64,000 bases of DNA from Catelliglobosispora koreensis DSM 44566 (GCF_000379685.1 NZ_KB903290.1:243790-307789), one strand, 5' to 3'; shown: positions 23,018 through 31,540, counted from the first letter of the stretch. Numbers and translations: made by a program. Notes: generated from the letters alone by a model not told the origin.

Positions 23018-23890
23018 ATGTCCGGCATTGACTATTGGCAAATGGAAAAGCACGCGGATACGCGTCCGCGGCGGGTGTTCCCGCCGGATGGGCCGGCCTA
23101 TTGGCTGGGCTCTGGGCTGATGCTGGCGGCCGTGGCCGCAGGGTTTCCGACGTTCCTGGATCCGGGAATCCTTACTGGGCCTGCGGTGATGAACGGATCG
23201 GCCCGGGGAACGGCCCTTGTCGTCCTCACGGTTGCGGTGCCGATCCTGGCACTGTGTATGTACTTGACCCGGCGAGGAAACGTCCGCGCGCTTATCGGCT
23301 GGCTTGGTGTCACCGCCTATCTGCTTTACAACGCACTGATGTTTGTCTTCGCCACCCCGTTCAATCAACTGTTTCTCCTGTACATCGCGATGCTGTCGTT
23401 GGCGATCTTTAGCCTTATCGCCATTCTCGCCCAACTGGATCATCGTCAGTTGCGTAAACGAATCCTTCCCGGCATGCCTGTTCGCGGGATCGCGATCTAC
23501 GTTTGGGTCATTGTCGCCCTCAACCTCATCGCGTGGCTGGCCACGATCGTGCCGGCTATGTTCGCCCAAACACCAGCGGCGTTCCTCGAGGAGACCGGCC
23601 TGACGACGAATCCGGTCTACGTGCAGGATTTGTCGTTCTGGTTGCTCCTTATGGCCGTTGCCGGGGTGTGGCTGTGGCGCCGAAAAGTGTGGGGCTATCT
23701 GATCGCGGGCTCGGTGCTTGCCATGTGGGTACTAGAGAGCGTCAGCATCGCGGCCGACCAGTGGTTTGGCCACATGGCTGATCCGGCATCGCCCATAGCG
23801 TCGGTCAACATGGCGTGGGCGTTCACCTACCTGGCCATCGTCGGCATCGTGCCCCTGTTCTACTTCCTCCGCAACGTCGAAGCGCAATGA
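23018..23890 (+). CDS. Conserved multi-pass membrane protein
   Basis: 290 aa with a soluble N-terminus (MSGIDYWQMEKHADTRPRR), then about seven hydrophobic segments, among them MLAAVAAGFPTFLDPGIL, LVVLTVAVPILALCMYL, LFLLYIAMLSLAIFSLIAIL and FWLLLMAVAGVWLWRR. I do not recognise a named family. The last helix ends in FYFLRNVEAQ. Position as the fifth gene of the OsmC-SQR-TusE-DsrE2 run, 15 nt after DsrE2, suggests a membrane partner for sulfide oxidation or a sulfur-compound transporter (inference from context only). Confidence 0.7.
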   Translation: MSGIDYWQMEKHADTRPRRVFPPDGPAYWLGSGLMLAAVAAGFPTFLDPGILTGPAVMNGSARGTALVVLTVAVPILALCMYLTRRGNVRALIGWLGVTAYLLYNALMFVFATPFNQLFLLYIAMLSLAIFSLIAILAQLDHRQLRKRILPGMPVRGIAIYVWVIVALNLIAWLATIVPAMFAQTPAAFLEETGLTTNPVYVQDLSFWLLLMAVAGVWLWRRKVWGYLIAGSVLAMWVLESVSIAADQWFGHMADPASPIASVNMAWAFTYLAIVGIVPLFYFLRNVEAQ

Positions 23891-23982
23891 TGCGCAGGAC
23901 TAAATGCTCGAAGCTCGTGACGCTCGCCCCGTGCCCTGAAGTCGCATTCAGTCGACAATGAAATTGATAGAGGAGGATTGCA

Positions 23983-24267
23983 ATGACTACCGAAACGACA
24001 AACACGGGCAGCGACCTTCGGCAGCTCGCGATCGCCCGTCTCCGCAAGAAGCGTGAACTTCACCAACACCTCGCCGTGTACATCGTTGTCAATACCGTGC
24101 TGGTTTTTGTCTGGCTGTTTACAACGCCGGGTGGCTTCTTCTGGCCGATGTTCCCGCTGCTTTTCTGGGGCATGGGACTGCTGTTTCACGCCATGGACGT
24201 CTACTCCCCGGCGGTGCCGTCGGAGGACAGGATTCAGCGCGAGATCGCCCGTCTTACGCACCGGTGA
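23983..24267 (+). CDS. 2TM domain protein
   Basis: 94 aa. RQLAIARLRKKRELHQHLAVYIVVNTVLVFVWLF and FFWPMFPLLFWGMGLLFHAMDVY are the two helices of the 2TM domain, with the conserved KKREFxxH-type lead and the tail RIQREIARL. It is often attached to histidine kinases, but here it stands alone. ATG with GAGGAGG. Two degenerate DevR-like repeats (23910-23923 and 23932-23945, each 5/8, 22 bp apart) end 59 and 37 nt upstream; taken alone these matches are weak. It could also be the last gene of the sulfur operon (92 nt gap). Confidence 0.78.
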   Translation: MTTETTNTGSDLRQLAIARLRKKRELHQHLAVYIVVNTVLVFVWLFTTPGGFFWPMFPLLFWGMGLLFHAMDVYSPAVPSEDRIQREIARLTHR

Positions 24268-24300
24268 GCATTCAGCACCTTGAGACAACCGCCAATGACG

Positions 24301-24344
24301 AGACCGCCGGCTGGGAGCCACTCGCCCTAGACCGGCGGTCTTTA
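24301..24344 (+). terminator. Terminator after the 2TM gene
   Basis: A 10-bp stem AGACCGCCGG / CCGGCGGTCT with a 21-nt loop, followed by TTA. It separates the rightward sulfur/2TM genes from the leftward ABC operon. Confidence 0.65.
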
Positions 24345-24356
24345 CTATGCGCTTGC

Positions 24357-25493
24357 TTATGCCGCCTGGCGTGCCAGACGCCGCCGCAACAGCCAGGCGG
24401 CGACACCGAACACGGCGAAGCCGGCGGTCCAGAGCACGGCCAGTTCTGTTGCGATGTCAGCGATCCCTGCGTTGTGGCGTGCTAGCTCCGAAAACCCGTC
24501 AGCGGCCCAGGCATGCGGCGTCAGATGTGCGACTTTTCGCATGGTGGACGAGAACAGGTCCAGCGGCATCATGGCCCCGCCTAGCGCCGCCATGCCCAAG
24601 CTCAGCAGCAGCCCAGCTCCAATAGCGACCTCGGAGGTACGGGCTATCGTTCCCAGCAGAAGCCCAAACCCGCTAGCCACGACCGCGAATGCCGCGACTA
24701 GCAGTGCGGCCGCTACCGGATCACCCCACCTCACCTGGAAAAGCAATGCGGATCCCACCATGATGATGACCGCTTGCAGAAGGGATACGCTAAGGCGCGC
24801 AAGCCCCTCTCCGCGGATGATCGTTCCCGTTGAGGTCGGTGTCGCCAGCATCCGGCGCATGACTCCGAGGCGGCGCGACTCGATCAATGCCACCGAGTTA
24901 GTCATGGCGACAAGAAACATGAACAACAGAAGCTCAGAACTTGCCATGGCATCGAAGCGGCCGTGACGGGCTGGTTCCGGTCCAGCATAGGTAACGTCGA
25001 CAGGCGCAGGTGGAAACTGGGGTGCGATAGCGTCCACTCTGGATTGCGCCTCAGGCAGGCTCAAGCCATTTTCCGCGGCCACAAACGCTGCCGCTCGCAG
25101 CCGGGCTTCCTCCCGGTCAAGTACCGCGGTGACGATGGAACTTATCTGCTGGCCCTGTATCCCGGGACGCACTACATAGCGCAACGGAGTGTTCAGGTCA
25201 GCCGGCAGGATCACAGCGGCCTCAAGATCTCCGTGTTCCACGGAGGCGATTGCGGTCGAACCCTCAGCTACAGCGACAACGGCTATGCCTGGTGCTGCGT
25301 GCAGGCTGTCGGCGAGCCGCTCGGCCAGCGGCGTGTGTGGTGTGACCACGCCGACGCGCGGCGAGAACGATCCTCCGAACGCGACACCGAGCACGAGGAT
25401 CATGAGCATGGGAAATAGAACGAGGAAGAATATGCTGCTGCGCTCGCGCAGTGTGCGCCGCAAGCTGGTTGCGGCGATGGTTAGCTCTTTCAT
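24357..25493 (-). CDS. ABC-2 type transporter permease
   Basis: 378 aa from the ATG overlapping the stop of the upstream permease (ATGA), with AAAGGTG as ribosome site; a longer frame upstream has no support. One N-terminal helix (IFFLVLFPMLMILVLGVAF), a large extracytoplasmic region, then five helices at the C-terminus with the family turn SRRLGVMRRMLATPTSTGTIIRGE. It pairs with the neighbouring permease and the ATPase to form an ABC-2 exporter (DrrAB/YhfH-type). Substrate unknown. The last gene of the leftward operon USP - ATPase - permease - permease. Confidence 0.88.
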   Translation of the reverse strand: MKELTIAATSLRRTLRERSSIFFLVLFPMLMILVLGVAFGGSFSPRVGVVTPHTPLAERLADSLHAAPGIAVVAVAEGSTAIASVEHGDLEAAVILPADLNTPLRYVVRPGIQGQQISSIVTAVLDREEARLRAAAFVAAENGLSLPEAQSRVDAIAPQFPPAPVDVTYAGPEPARHGRFDAMASSELLLFMFLVAMTNSVALIESRRLGVMRRMLATPTSTGTIIRGEGLARLSVSLLQAVIIMVGSALLFQVRWGDPVAAALLVAAFAVVASGFGLLLGTIARTSEVAIGAGLLLSLGMAALGGAMMPLDLFSSTMRKVAHLTPHAWAADGFSELARHNAGIADIATELAVLWTAGFAVFGVAAWLLRRRLARQAA

Positions 25494-26635
25494 GGTTGCA
25501 GCACCTTTGATAGACGAATGACAGCGATGCCGATCGTTGCGGCGGCGAAGGCGAGAAGTGCCGCCGCAGACGGCAGCACGGCCAGCGCACTCGCGCCGCC
25601 AGCCATGTCGCTGAGCCCTCGGAGAAACCACGCGTGAGGCGTCAAAAGGCTAAGGGTGCTCATGATTCCGCCGACCTGCGAGATGGGGAAGAAGGCACCG
25701 CCGAGGAGCCCCAGGACGACCGCGGTAACGGCTTGCCAGCTGCCGGCGGACTCTGGCGTTCGTGCAAGCGATGCCACCACGGCGGTAACACCGGTCGCGG
25801 CCAGTATCCCGCAAATGATGAGCAGCGCCACACCGGCCGGATCGCCCCACTCGGCGCCCATCAGCAACGACGTGGCGACAACGAGCAGTGCCATGCTGAT
25901 GAGTCCCAGCAGGAAACTCGTCGCCAGCTTGCCGGCCAGAATCGTGCGCGCCGGTATGGGAGCGGCGAGCAGGCGCACGAGCGTGCCAAGGTTTCGCTCG
26001 TCGAGAATGGATGACACACCATATTGGACGGTGAAGAACAGGAAGAACACTGCCATTCCAGCGGCGAAATACGTCTGAAGACTGAGAATCTTCTCCTGTG
26101 CGGAGATGTCGCGGACAAGCAGCGGGCTGGCGGTGGCAAGCGCACGCTGTACGAGCTCATCCTGAGTTGCGTCGCCTGGCTTGGTGGCGGCTACTGCGAG
26201 CTGCACCGCGTTGAGTTCAGAGACGAATGATCGCGCGATGGACCGTGCTACCTCGACGCCAGTGGGGGAGTCCGGGCTGGCGACGATGTCGATCCCAGCA
26301 GTACTCGGAAAACCTTGCTGTACAACGAAAGCGGCATCGACAGTGCCTTCCTTCGCCAGTGACGCCGCCTCTTCGCGCGTACCCACAAGGCGGATCTTGA
26401 TATACCCGTCCTGTTCGATACTGGGGAGCACCTGATTGGTGAAAGCCTGTGACACCAGTCCCCGGTCCAGATCGGCGACCGCGTACTCAAATGGCCTTGG
26501 CGTGGCCGCGGACCCGAAGATGAGGTTGTAAATGAAGGCGAGCGCCAGCGGCAAGACGATGGCCTGTAAGTAGGCCGAACGGTCGCGTAGACGTTGCCGC
26601 AAGTCTTTTCCCGCGATCAGTAATATCGTCTTCAT
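25490..26635 (-). CDS. ABC-2 type transporter permease
   Basis: 381 aa. N-terminal helix after KDLRQRLRDRSAYLQAIVLPLALAFIYNL, an extracytoplasmic domain, then helices starting YFAAGMAVFFLFFTVQYG with SSILDERNLGTLVRLLAAPIPARTILAGK, the coupling segment of the ABC2_membrane_3 family, and LTPHAWFLRGLSD before the final helix. It starts 2 nt after the ATPase stop and overlaps the second permease by 4 nt, so the three are co-translated and probably form one exporter with two unlike permeases. Confidence 0.9.
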   Translation of the reverse strand: MKTILLIAGKDLRQRLRDRSAYLQAIVLPLALAFIYNLIFGSAATPRPFEYAVADLDRGLVSQAFTNQVLPSIEQDGYIKIRLVGTREEAASLAKEGTVDAAFVVQQGFPSTAGIDIVASPDSPTGVEVARSIARSFVSELNAVQLAVAATKPGDATQDELVQRALATASPLLVRDISAQEKILSLQTYFAAGMAVFFLFFTVQYGVSSILDERNLGTLVRLLAAPIPARTILAGKLATSFLLGLISMALLVVATSLLMGAEWGDPAGVALLIICGILAATGVTAVVASLARTPESAGSWQAVTAVVLGLLGGAFFPISQVGGIMSTLSLLTPHAWFLRGLSDMAGGASALAVLPSAAALLAFAAATIGIAVIRLSKVLQP

Positions 26636-26637
26636 GT

Positions 26638-27615
26638 TCAGTCCCGCAAACTCTTGCCGGTCAGATGCAGGAAAACCGCTTCGAGGTCGGGTTCTTCGAC
26701 AATGACTGAGCGCACAGTCTGGCCGGCCAGATCCAAGATGGCGGGCAGCGCCGTCGGTGCGTCTTTGACGAGGAGTGTGATTTCGTTTCCGTCAACGGCA
26801 GCGGAGTGGCCTAAGTCTGAGGCATTGAGGCGCCGCGCCAATTCCTGCGGCTCCGCCGCGACAGTCAGGCGCACGCGGTCCTGCTCGCCTACCATGGCGG
26901 TGAGTTCCCTGACTGTTCCCTCGGCGATGAGCTTTCCTTCATCGAGAACGCCGACCCGGTCGCAAAGGCGTTGCGCTTCCTCCATGTAATGCGTGGTGTA
27001 CAGGACGGCCATGCCTTCGCGAGCGAGCGTTTCGATGTTGCCGAGGATGGCGTTGCGGCTTTGCGGGTCGACGCCGACGGTGGGCTCGTCGAGGATGAGG
27101 AGGTTTGGCCGGTGCAGCAAACCTGCGGCGATGTTGAGCCGGCGTTTCATTCCGCCGGAGTAGGTGCTCACGAGTTGCCCGGCACGTTCGGACAGGCCGA
27201 TTATCCCGAGGACCTCGTCAACTCGACGCTTTGTTTCGGAGCTGCGCAGGCCGTAGAGCTTGGCGAAGAAACGCAGGTTCTCACGCCCGGTGAGATCAGG
27301 GTAGAGCGCGAGTTCCTGTGGTACGTAACCGATGGCGGCTTTGGCTCCTATAGCGCGTGGTGTTATTGGCCGGCCGGCTACGGTCACTTGGCCCGCGTCG
27401 GCTTGCAGGACACCGGCGATGATGGAGATGACGGTCGTCTTGCCGGCTCCGTTTGGGCCGAGCAGGCCGTAGGTCTCGGCGGGACGGATGTCGAATGACA
27501 CCCCGTTAACGGCGACGAGTTTGCCGTAGTTGCGGCGCAAGTCATGACAAGACACGACCGCGGGCTGATGCCGCGTGTCTTCAGGTAAGCCTGGGTGAGT
27601 GCTCACGTGCTCCAC
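26638..27615 (-). CDS. ABC transporter ATP-binding protein
   Basis: 325 aa. Walker A GPNGAGKTT, Q-loop YVPQELALYPDLT, signature YSGGMKRRLNIA, Walker B LLILDEPTVGVDP and the H-loop TTHYMEEAQ all intact; the C-terminal ~90 residues are the DUF4162-like extension of drug/antibiotic exporters. Cytoplasmic motor of the two permeases downstream. GTG start with weak ribosome site; GTG at 27606 is an alternative. The USP gene lies 57 nt upstream on the same strand, and I see no separate box, so the four genes are likely one unit led by the USP. Confidence 0.92.
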   Translation of the reverse strand: MEHVSTHPGLPEDTRHQPAVVSCHDLRRNYGKLVAVNGVSFDIRPAETYGLLGPNGAGKTTVISIIAGVLQADAGQVTVAGRPITPRAIGAKAAIGYVPQELALYPDLTGRENLRFFAKLYGLRSSETKRRVDEVLGIIGLSERAGQLVSTYSGGMKRRLNIAAGLLHRPNLLILDEPTVGVDPQSRNAILGNIETLAREGMAVLYTTHYMEEAQRLCDRVGVLDEGKLIAEGTVRELTAMVGEQDRVRLTVAAEPQELARRLNASDLGHSAAVDGNEITLLVKDAPTALPAILDLAGQTVRSVIVEEPDLEAVFLHLTGKSLRD

Positions 27616-27672
27616 ACTGCCCGGGAAGCCGTGGTCGCGGCAGAGTAATTGGTCCCGATCAACGCAGTTCGT

Positions 27673-28122
27673 TTAGACCGCCCGGGGAACCGGAATGAGC
27701 AGCACGGGGCGGGGCGAGTGCACAGCTACGTCTTGGCTGACTGTGCCCAGCAGTAGCGGTGCCTGATGGGCTGTGTCATGGGTTCCCACGACCAGCATCG
27801 CCGCATTGCTGGCGGAAGCCAGCAGCATGGTGGCTGCGCCGCCCCAGTTCACGATGATCTCGCAGGGAATATCAGGGTGCCCGTTGGTGAACTGCTTCTC
27901 CACGGCCCGCCGGATGTCTGCGGCGACATGCCTGCGATGGTCTTCGCGGTCGCTGGCGAGGGATCCGGCGGGGTGTGCGATTGGCAGGGCGTGTATGACC
28001 ACTAGACGGCCTTGCAGGGCACGGGCTTGGGCGATCGCGGCGGCCAGGATGTCTTGGTCGGCGGCGCTTCGGCTGAGACCGGCGACGATCGTCGGGCTTA
28101 GATGTTGTGCTACGGCTGTCAT
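27673..28122 (-). CDS. Universal stress protein, single domain
   Basis: 149 aa. TIVAGLSRSAADQDILAAAIAQA at the first strand and LVVGTHDTAHQAPLLLGTVSQDVAVHSPRPVLLIP at the end. The G-x2-G-x9-G(S/T) loop is altered: the sequence is GTHDTAHQAPLLLGTVS, lacking the first two glycines' usual spacing, so it may not bind ATP (inference). It heads the operon with the ABC exporter. No ribosome site precedes the ATG, and a DevR-type box lies 59 nt upstream. Confidence 0.82.
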   Translation of the reverse strand: MTAVAQHLSPTIVAGLSRSAADQDILAAAIAQARALQGRLVVIHALPIAHPAGSLASDREDHRRHVAADIRRAVEKQFTNGHPDIPCEIIVNWGGAATMLLASASNAAMLVVGTHDTAHQAPLLLGTVSQDVAVHSPRPVLLIPVPRAV

Positions 28123-28181
28123 ATCTACAGGTTGCCCGGCGACGCCTTCTGCGGCACAGATTCGTAGTGCCGTGTAGGCCA

Positions 28182-28195
28182 GGGCTTGTGGCCCC
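28182..28195. promoter_or_regulatory. DevR-type box for the USP-ABC operon
   Basis: GGGCTTGTGGCCCC (7/8) ending 59 nt before the USP start. It overlaps the TAG stop codon of the flavodoxin gene. A proximal partner at 36 nt is not convincing. Confidence 0.55.
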
Positions 28196-28707
28196 TATGT
28201 GCCCAGGACACTGCCGCAGAGAGCACCGGCGATGCTGTCGCCCCAGGCGATGATGTCGCCGTGGTCGCGATAATCGCCGTACGGTTTGCCAGTGACCGAG
28301 ACGTTCGCTCGCTCCATCAAGGACAGGTTGTGCGCTTTTAGGCGGCCGCCGAAGATCTTGTGTTCGCGTGCCGCGGTGCACCAGAACATGTCGGCGATGT
28401 CGGCAGGGGAGTCGTCGGGGGTGGGGTGATGTCCAAGCGGCCCACTGGAAAAGAGCCATACTGGCTTGCTGAGGAGGGCCGGGCGCATGCTGTGGGCGAG
28501 CTGCATGATGTGCGGCATCCAGCGGTCACGGTATACGGCGCTGCCGAGGATGTAGGCATCAAATGCTCCTGCTGGCTTGTCACCTTTGGCCGTGTCGAAG
28601 AGCGTGACCTGTATGCCGCGTTCACGTAGGCGGCGAGCTAGAAGGTGGCTGATGTCGGCGGTGGAGCCGTGCTTGGACTCCCACGCTAGCAAGATGTTTG
28701 GGCTCAT
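28195..28707 (-). CDS. Flavodoxin-domain protein
   Basis: 170 aa from the ATG at 28705-28707. NILLAWESKHGSTADISHLLARRL is the FMN phosphate loop (S/T-K-H-G-S-T) of flavodoxin/HemG proteins; FDAYILGSAVYRDRWMP and VWLFSSGPLGH follow, then a C-terminal segment found in the HemG-like family. Likely an FMN-dependent electron carrier or menaquinone-linked reductase. A second gene of the family lies at 46281-46817. The predicted transcription start (about 22 nt upstream) excludes a longer start at 28749. Confidence 0.88.
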   Translation of the reverse strand: MSPNILLAWESKHGSTADISHLLARRLRERGIQVTLFDTAKGDKPAGAFDAYILGSAVYRDRWMPHIMQLAHSMRPALLSKPVWLFSSGPLGHHPTPDDSPADIADMFWCTAAREHKIFGGRLKAHNLSLMERANVSVTGKPYGDYRDHGDIIAWGDSIAGALCGSVLGT

Positions 28708-28742
28708 GCTCTGAGTCAATCCGATACGGACGATGGGCAGCA

Positions 28743-28779
28743 GAAGCACAGGTCCTGGCAGACACGGGGCTTAAGCCCT
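28743..28779. promoter_or_regulatory. DevR-type box pair for the flavodoxin gene
   Basis: 28766-28779 GGGGCTTAAGCCCT (7/8) and 28743-28756 GAAGCACAGGTCCT (5/8), 23 bp apart, ending 58 and 35 nt from the start codon. The TTAA core of the strong box contains the TAA stop of the upstream membrane gene. Confidence 0.6.
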
Positions 28780-29376
28780 GATGTTTAGCAAGGCTCTCAT
28801 GCCAAATCCAGTGATGACCGCGACGGCAGCTGCCATGAAAAGCCCGGCGAGGACGCCGATGGCGACCGTGAGCCAGAGCTGCTGCCCTTGGTGCCACAGC
28901 GGTGTGGCGATGAGGAGAAAGACGGCAAGCCCGGCGAGCCAGCCGACGGCCGTGATGGCGATCCACCGGCCTGCTCTGGCGACATGGTGGCGCAAAACGA
29001 TCCATTGCGCTGTACCCATAGTCAGTAGGAGCAGCAACCCGCACGCCACTGCGATAGCGGCAAGCCAGAGGCCGCTGACGCTACTGGCCAAAGTGGACGG
29101 AAGGATTCCCAGCGTATAGGACACAATCGCGGCAGCGCTGGTCGCTGCGATCCACCACTCACTAGACAATGCGGGGATTGCTTTGCGTAACACGTGAACT
29201 TGGGCGGTACCCAGAATCGCCCCTTCAACGGCTCCCGCCAGCAGAAGACCTGGGACGGCAAGTACCGTGTCAGCACCGGCGCTGAGGGCGCCAACCACGG
29301 CGGGGACAGCGAATCCCGCGGCCTCCCCAGCCGTGACCCACGCTATCCAGGACCTGAGAAACGATGCCGGTGCCAC
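28771..29376 (-). CDS. Conserved membrane protein
   Basis: 201 aa with five to six hydrophobic segments: FAVPAVVGALSAGADTV, LLLAGAVEGAILGTAQV, WWIAATSAAAIVSYTLGIL, LWLAAIAVACGLLLLLTMG, WIAITAVGWLAGLAVFLL and TVAIGVLAGLFMAAAVAVI. The paired motifs AILGTAQ and MGTAQWIVLRHHV suggest an internal duplication of a three-helix unit. No family recognised. GTG start without ribosome site, 37 nt from a box that also serves the divergent USP gene at 39 nt. Confidence 0.72.
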   Translation of the reverse strand: MAPASFLRSWIAWVTAGEAAGFAVPAVVGALSAGADTVLAVPGLLLAGAVEGAILGTAQVHVLRKAIPALSSEWWIAATSAAAIVSYTLGILPSTLASSVSGLWLAAIAVACGLLLLLTMGTAQWIVLRHHVARAGRWIAITAVGWLAGLAVFLLIATPLWHQGQQLWLTVAIGVLAGLFMAAAVAVITGFGMRALLNIRA

Positions 29377-29413
29377 AAGGAAAACGCTAGCCAGCGCCAG
29401 GCATGCCGCAGCA

Positions 29414-29427
29414 GTGCCAAAAGACCT
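29414..29427. promoter_or_regulatory. Single DevR-type box shared by divergent membrane-protein and USP genes
   Basis: GTGCCAAAAGACCT (6/8). It stands 37 nt from the leftward GTG (29376) and 39 nt from the rightward ATG (29467), neither of which has a ribosome site. The symmetry is the main support. Confidence 0.55.
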
Positions 29428-29466
29428 GCGGGGCTGGGTTTTTCAGCTCTACCGGCCGTTGGCGGT

Positions 29467-30351
29467 ATGGCCGACAGTGTGAACATGACTTCATCTACCG
29501 CGGAGCCACGCCCCGTCGTCGTTGGCGTTGACGGTTCACCGTCGAGTTACGCGGCTGCCGGGTACGCCGCGTGGCTAGCCGAAATGCGTGATGCGCCACT
29601 GCATCTTGTGCACGGCTATTTCACCCCTTCTTACGGATACGCGATCATGGGTATCGCTGACCCCTACGAGCTAACTAGCGAGCAGGCGATAGCTGAGGGC
29701 GATCAGCTCCTGGCCGAGCTGGCTCAAAAGCTGAAGCTAGCTCACCCCAGGCTCAGGTCGATTCGGGCGACGCAAGTGGGCAGCTCGCCAGCACCGCTGC
29801 TGATAGAGCAGTCTAAAACGGCCCAGCTCACTGTTGTCGGTTGCCGCGGGCTGGGCGGGTTTAGCGAGCTGCTGCTCGGTTCGGTGTCAGCACAAGTCGC
29901 CGCGCACGCCCACGGGCCGGTCATCGTGGTCCGGCCGCCTGGAAACCTAACGGCGCCAACGACTCCGGTGCTCGCCGGATATGACGGTTCACCGTCGTCG
30001 CAGCTGGCTCTCGAGTTCGCGGTCGCCGAAGCATTGCGGCGCAAGGCAAAGCTTGTCGTGGTGCACGTGTTCGCCGACGATCCCGCCGCTGCGGAGGATC
30101 TGCTCGTGGATGCGGTCCGGCCGTTGTCTGCCGCACACCCAGACCTTGATGTCGAGCTGCGGACGGTGTTTGGCTTGCAGCCGGATCAAGTGCTGGCCAG
30201 CGAGAGCCGCAACGCGGGGCTTCTGGTGCTGGGCTGCCGGGGACGGGGAGGCTTCGCTGGGGTGTTGCTGGGCTCGGTGAGCCGGATCCTGGTGCACCAC
30301 GCTTCCTGCCCGGTGGCGGTCGTGCATAGCGACGGCAGCGAGCACGAATAG
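29467..30351 (+). CDS. Universal stress protein, two tandem USP domains
   Basis: 294 aa. Domain 1 VVVGVDGSPSSYAAAGYAAWLAE, loop VVGCRGLGGFSELLLGSVSAQ, GPVIVVRPP; domain 2 VLAGYDGSPSSQLALEFAVAEAL, loop VLGCRGRGGFAGVLLGSVSRIL, CPVAVVHSD. Both ATP loops intact. ATG at 29467 chosen from its distance to the box; ATG 29485 is an alternative. Single-gene unit closed by a good terminator at 30367-30390. Confidence 0.9.
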   Translation: MADSVNMTSSTAEPRPVVVGVDGSPSSYAAAGYAAWLAEMRDAPLHLVHGYFTPSYGYAIMGIADPYELTSEQAIAEGDQLLAELAQKLKLAHPRLRSIRATQVGSSPAPLLIEQSKTAQLTVVGCRGLGGFSELLLGSVSAQVAAHAHGPVIVVRPPGNLTAPTTPVLAGYDGSPSSQLALEFAVAEALRRKAKLVVVHVFADDPAAAEDLLVDAVRPLSAAHPDLDVELRTVFGLQPDQVLASESRNAGLLVLGCRGRGGFAGVLLGSVSRILVHHASCPVAVVHSDGSEHE

Positions 30352-30366
30352 CAACCATTAAGAAGT

Positions 30367-30390
30367 GGCCCGGCCTTTTAGCCGGGCCAA
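30367..30390. terminator. Bidirectional terminator between USP and alcohol dehydrogenase
   Basis: A 9-bp stem TGGCCCGGC / GCCGGGCCA with loop CTTTTA. It is followed by ATTCTTGTCT on the plus strand and ACTTCTTAATGG on the minus strand, so it can stop both convergent genes. Confidence 0.75.
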
Positions 30391-30406
30391 TTCTTGTCTA
30401 CTGGCC

Positions 30407-31444
30407 TCATCGGGTCATGAGAACCTTCAGCGCACCGGTGTCACCGGCACGGGAGAAGATGTCGTACGCCTCCATAATGGCGTCCAGCGGGAACCGGTGG
30501 GTAATCATTCCACCGGGGTTGAGCTGGCCAGCCGCGAGCATGCGCAGCAGGGTCGGCGTGGTGTAGGTGTCGACGAGCCCCGTGGTGATGGTGATGTTCT
30601 TGATCCACAGGTCTTCCAGGTGCAGAGTGGCGGGTTTGCCGTGCACGCCGATGTTGGCCACGTGCCCGCCGGGCCGCACGATCGAGGTACACAGCTCGAA
30701 AGCCTCAGGTGAGCCAACGGCTTCCATGACCACATCGGCGCCGAGCCCGCCGGTCAGCGAGCCGATCAGTTCGCTGACTTCGGGACCGGGCGCAGCGGTG
30801 AGATCGGCACCAAGTTGTTTGGCGGCGTCGAGCCGGGCGGCGGCGAAGTCCACGGCCACGATGTGCGCGGGTGAGTACAATTTGGCCGTCATGACAGCGG
30901 CCAGCCCGATAGGGCCCGCTCCGATGATGACGACAACATCGCCTGGCTTCACCCGTCCATTGAGGACGCCGACCTCGTAGGAGGTGGGCAGGATGTCGGC
31001 CAGAAGCACCGCCTGCTCATCGGTGATGCTCTCAGGCAACAGGTGTGTGGACATGTCGGCGAACGGGATGCGGGCGTATTCGGCCTGAACACCGTTGGTG
31101 GTGTGGCCCAAAATCCAGCCGCCACCGTTGCGGCATTGGCCGTAATGGCCGTCTCGGCAGTAGGAGCAGTGCCCGCAGCCGGAGATGCACGAGGCGAGAA
31201 CGCGGTCGCCCGTTTTGATTCCAGCGACGGCGGCACCCACTTGGGTGACGGTGCCGACGGCTTCGTGTCCGAGGATGCGTCCCGGGGTCACGGTTGGCAC
31301 GTCACCTTTGAGGATGTGCAAGTCAGTGCCGCAGATGGTTACGGCATCGATGCGGATGATGGCGTCAGTGGCGGCCTGGATCACCGGATCGGCGACTTCT
31401 ATCCAGTCCTTTTGGCCAACGCCTTGGTACACAAGCGCTTTCAT
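30407..31444 (-). CDS. Zinc-dependent alcohol dehydrogenase (MDR family)
   Basis: 345 aa from the ATG at 31442-31444, with GAGGGAG 7 nt before it. Catalytic-zinc ligands in TICGTDLHIL and GHEAVG, the four structural-zinc cysteines in CISGCGHCSYCRDGHYGQC, and the cofactor site VVIIGAGPIGLAAV followed by VAVDFA, whose Asp favours NAD(H). Reduction of aldehydes or ketones to regenerate NAD+ without oxygen would fit the cluster (inference). Third gene of the nitroreductase - USP - ADH unit, but separated from the USP by two strong hairpins (31465-31540). Confidence 0.92.
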   Translation of the reverse strand: MKALVYQGVGQKDWIEVADPVIQAATDAIIRIDAVTICGTDLHILKGDVPTVTPGRILGHEAVGTVTQVGAAVAGIKTGDRVLASCISGCGHCSYCRDGHYGQCRNGGGWILGHTTNGVQAEYARIPFADMSTHLLPESITDEQAVLLADILPTSYEVGVLNGRVKPGDVVVIIGAGPIGLAAVMTAKLYSPAHIVAVDFAAARLDAAKQLGADLTAAPGPEVSELIGSLTGGLGADVVMEAVGSPEAFELCTSIVRPGGHVANIGVHGKPATLHLEDLWIKNITITTGLVDTYTTPTLLRMLAAGQLNPGGMITHRFPLDAIMEAYDIFSRAGDTGALKVLMTR

Positions 31445-31464
31445 GGACAACTCCCTCGGTTGGT

Positions 31465-31540
31465 GGCAGGGGCCTGGCCGTGCGGGGCCAGGCCCCTGCC
31501 ATGTGGGCTAGTGCTGCCAGCGCAGACGACGCACTAGCCC
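31465..31540 (-). other. Two consecutive hairpins in the USP-ADH intergenic mRNA
   Basis: A perfect 15-bp stem GGCAGGGGCCTGGCC / GGCCAGGCCCCTGCC (31465-31500) and a 10-bp stem GGGCTAGTGC / GCACTAGCCC (31505-31540). No U tract follows on the minus strand, so they are more likely mRNA-stability or processing elements than terminators. Confidence 0.6.
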
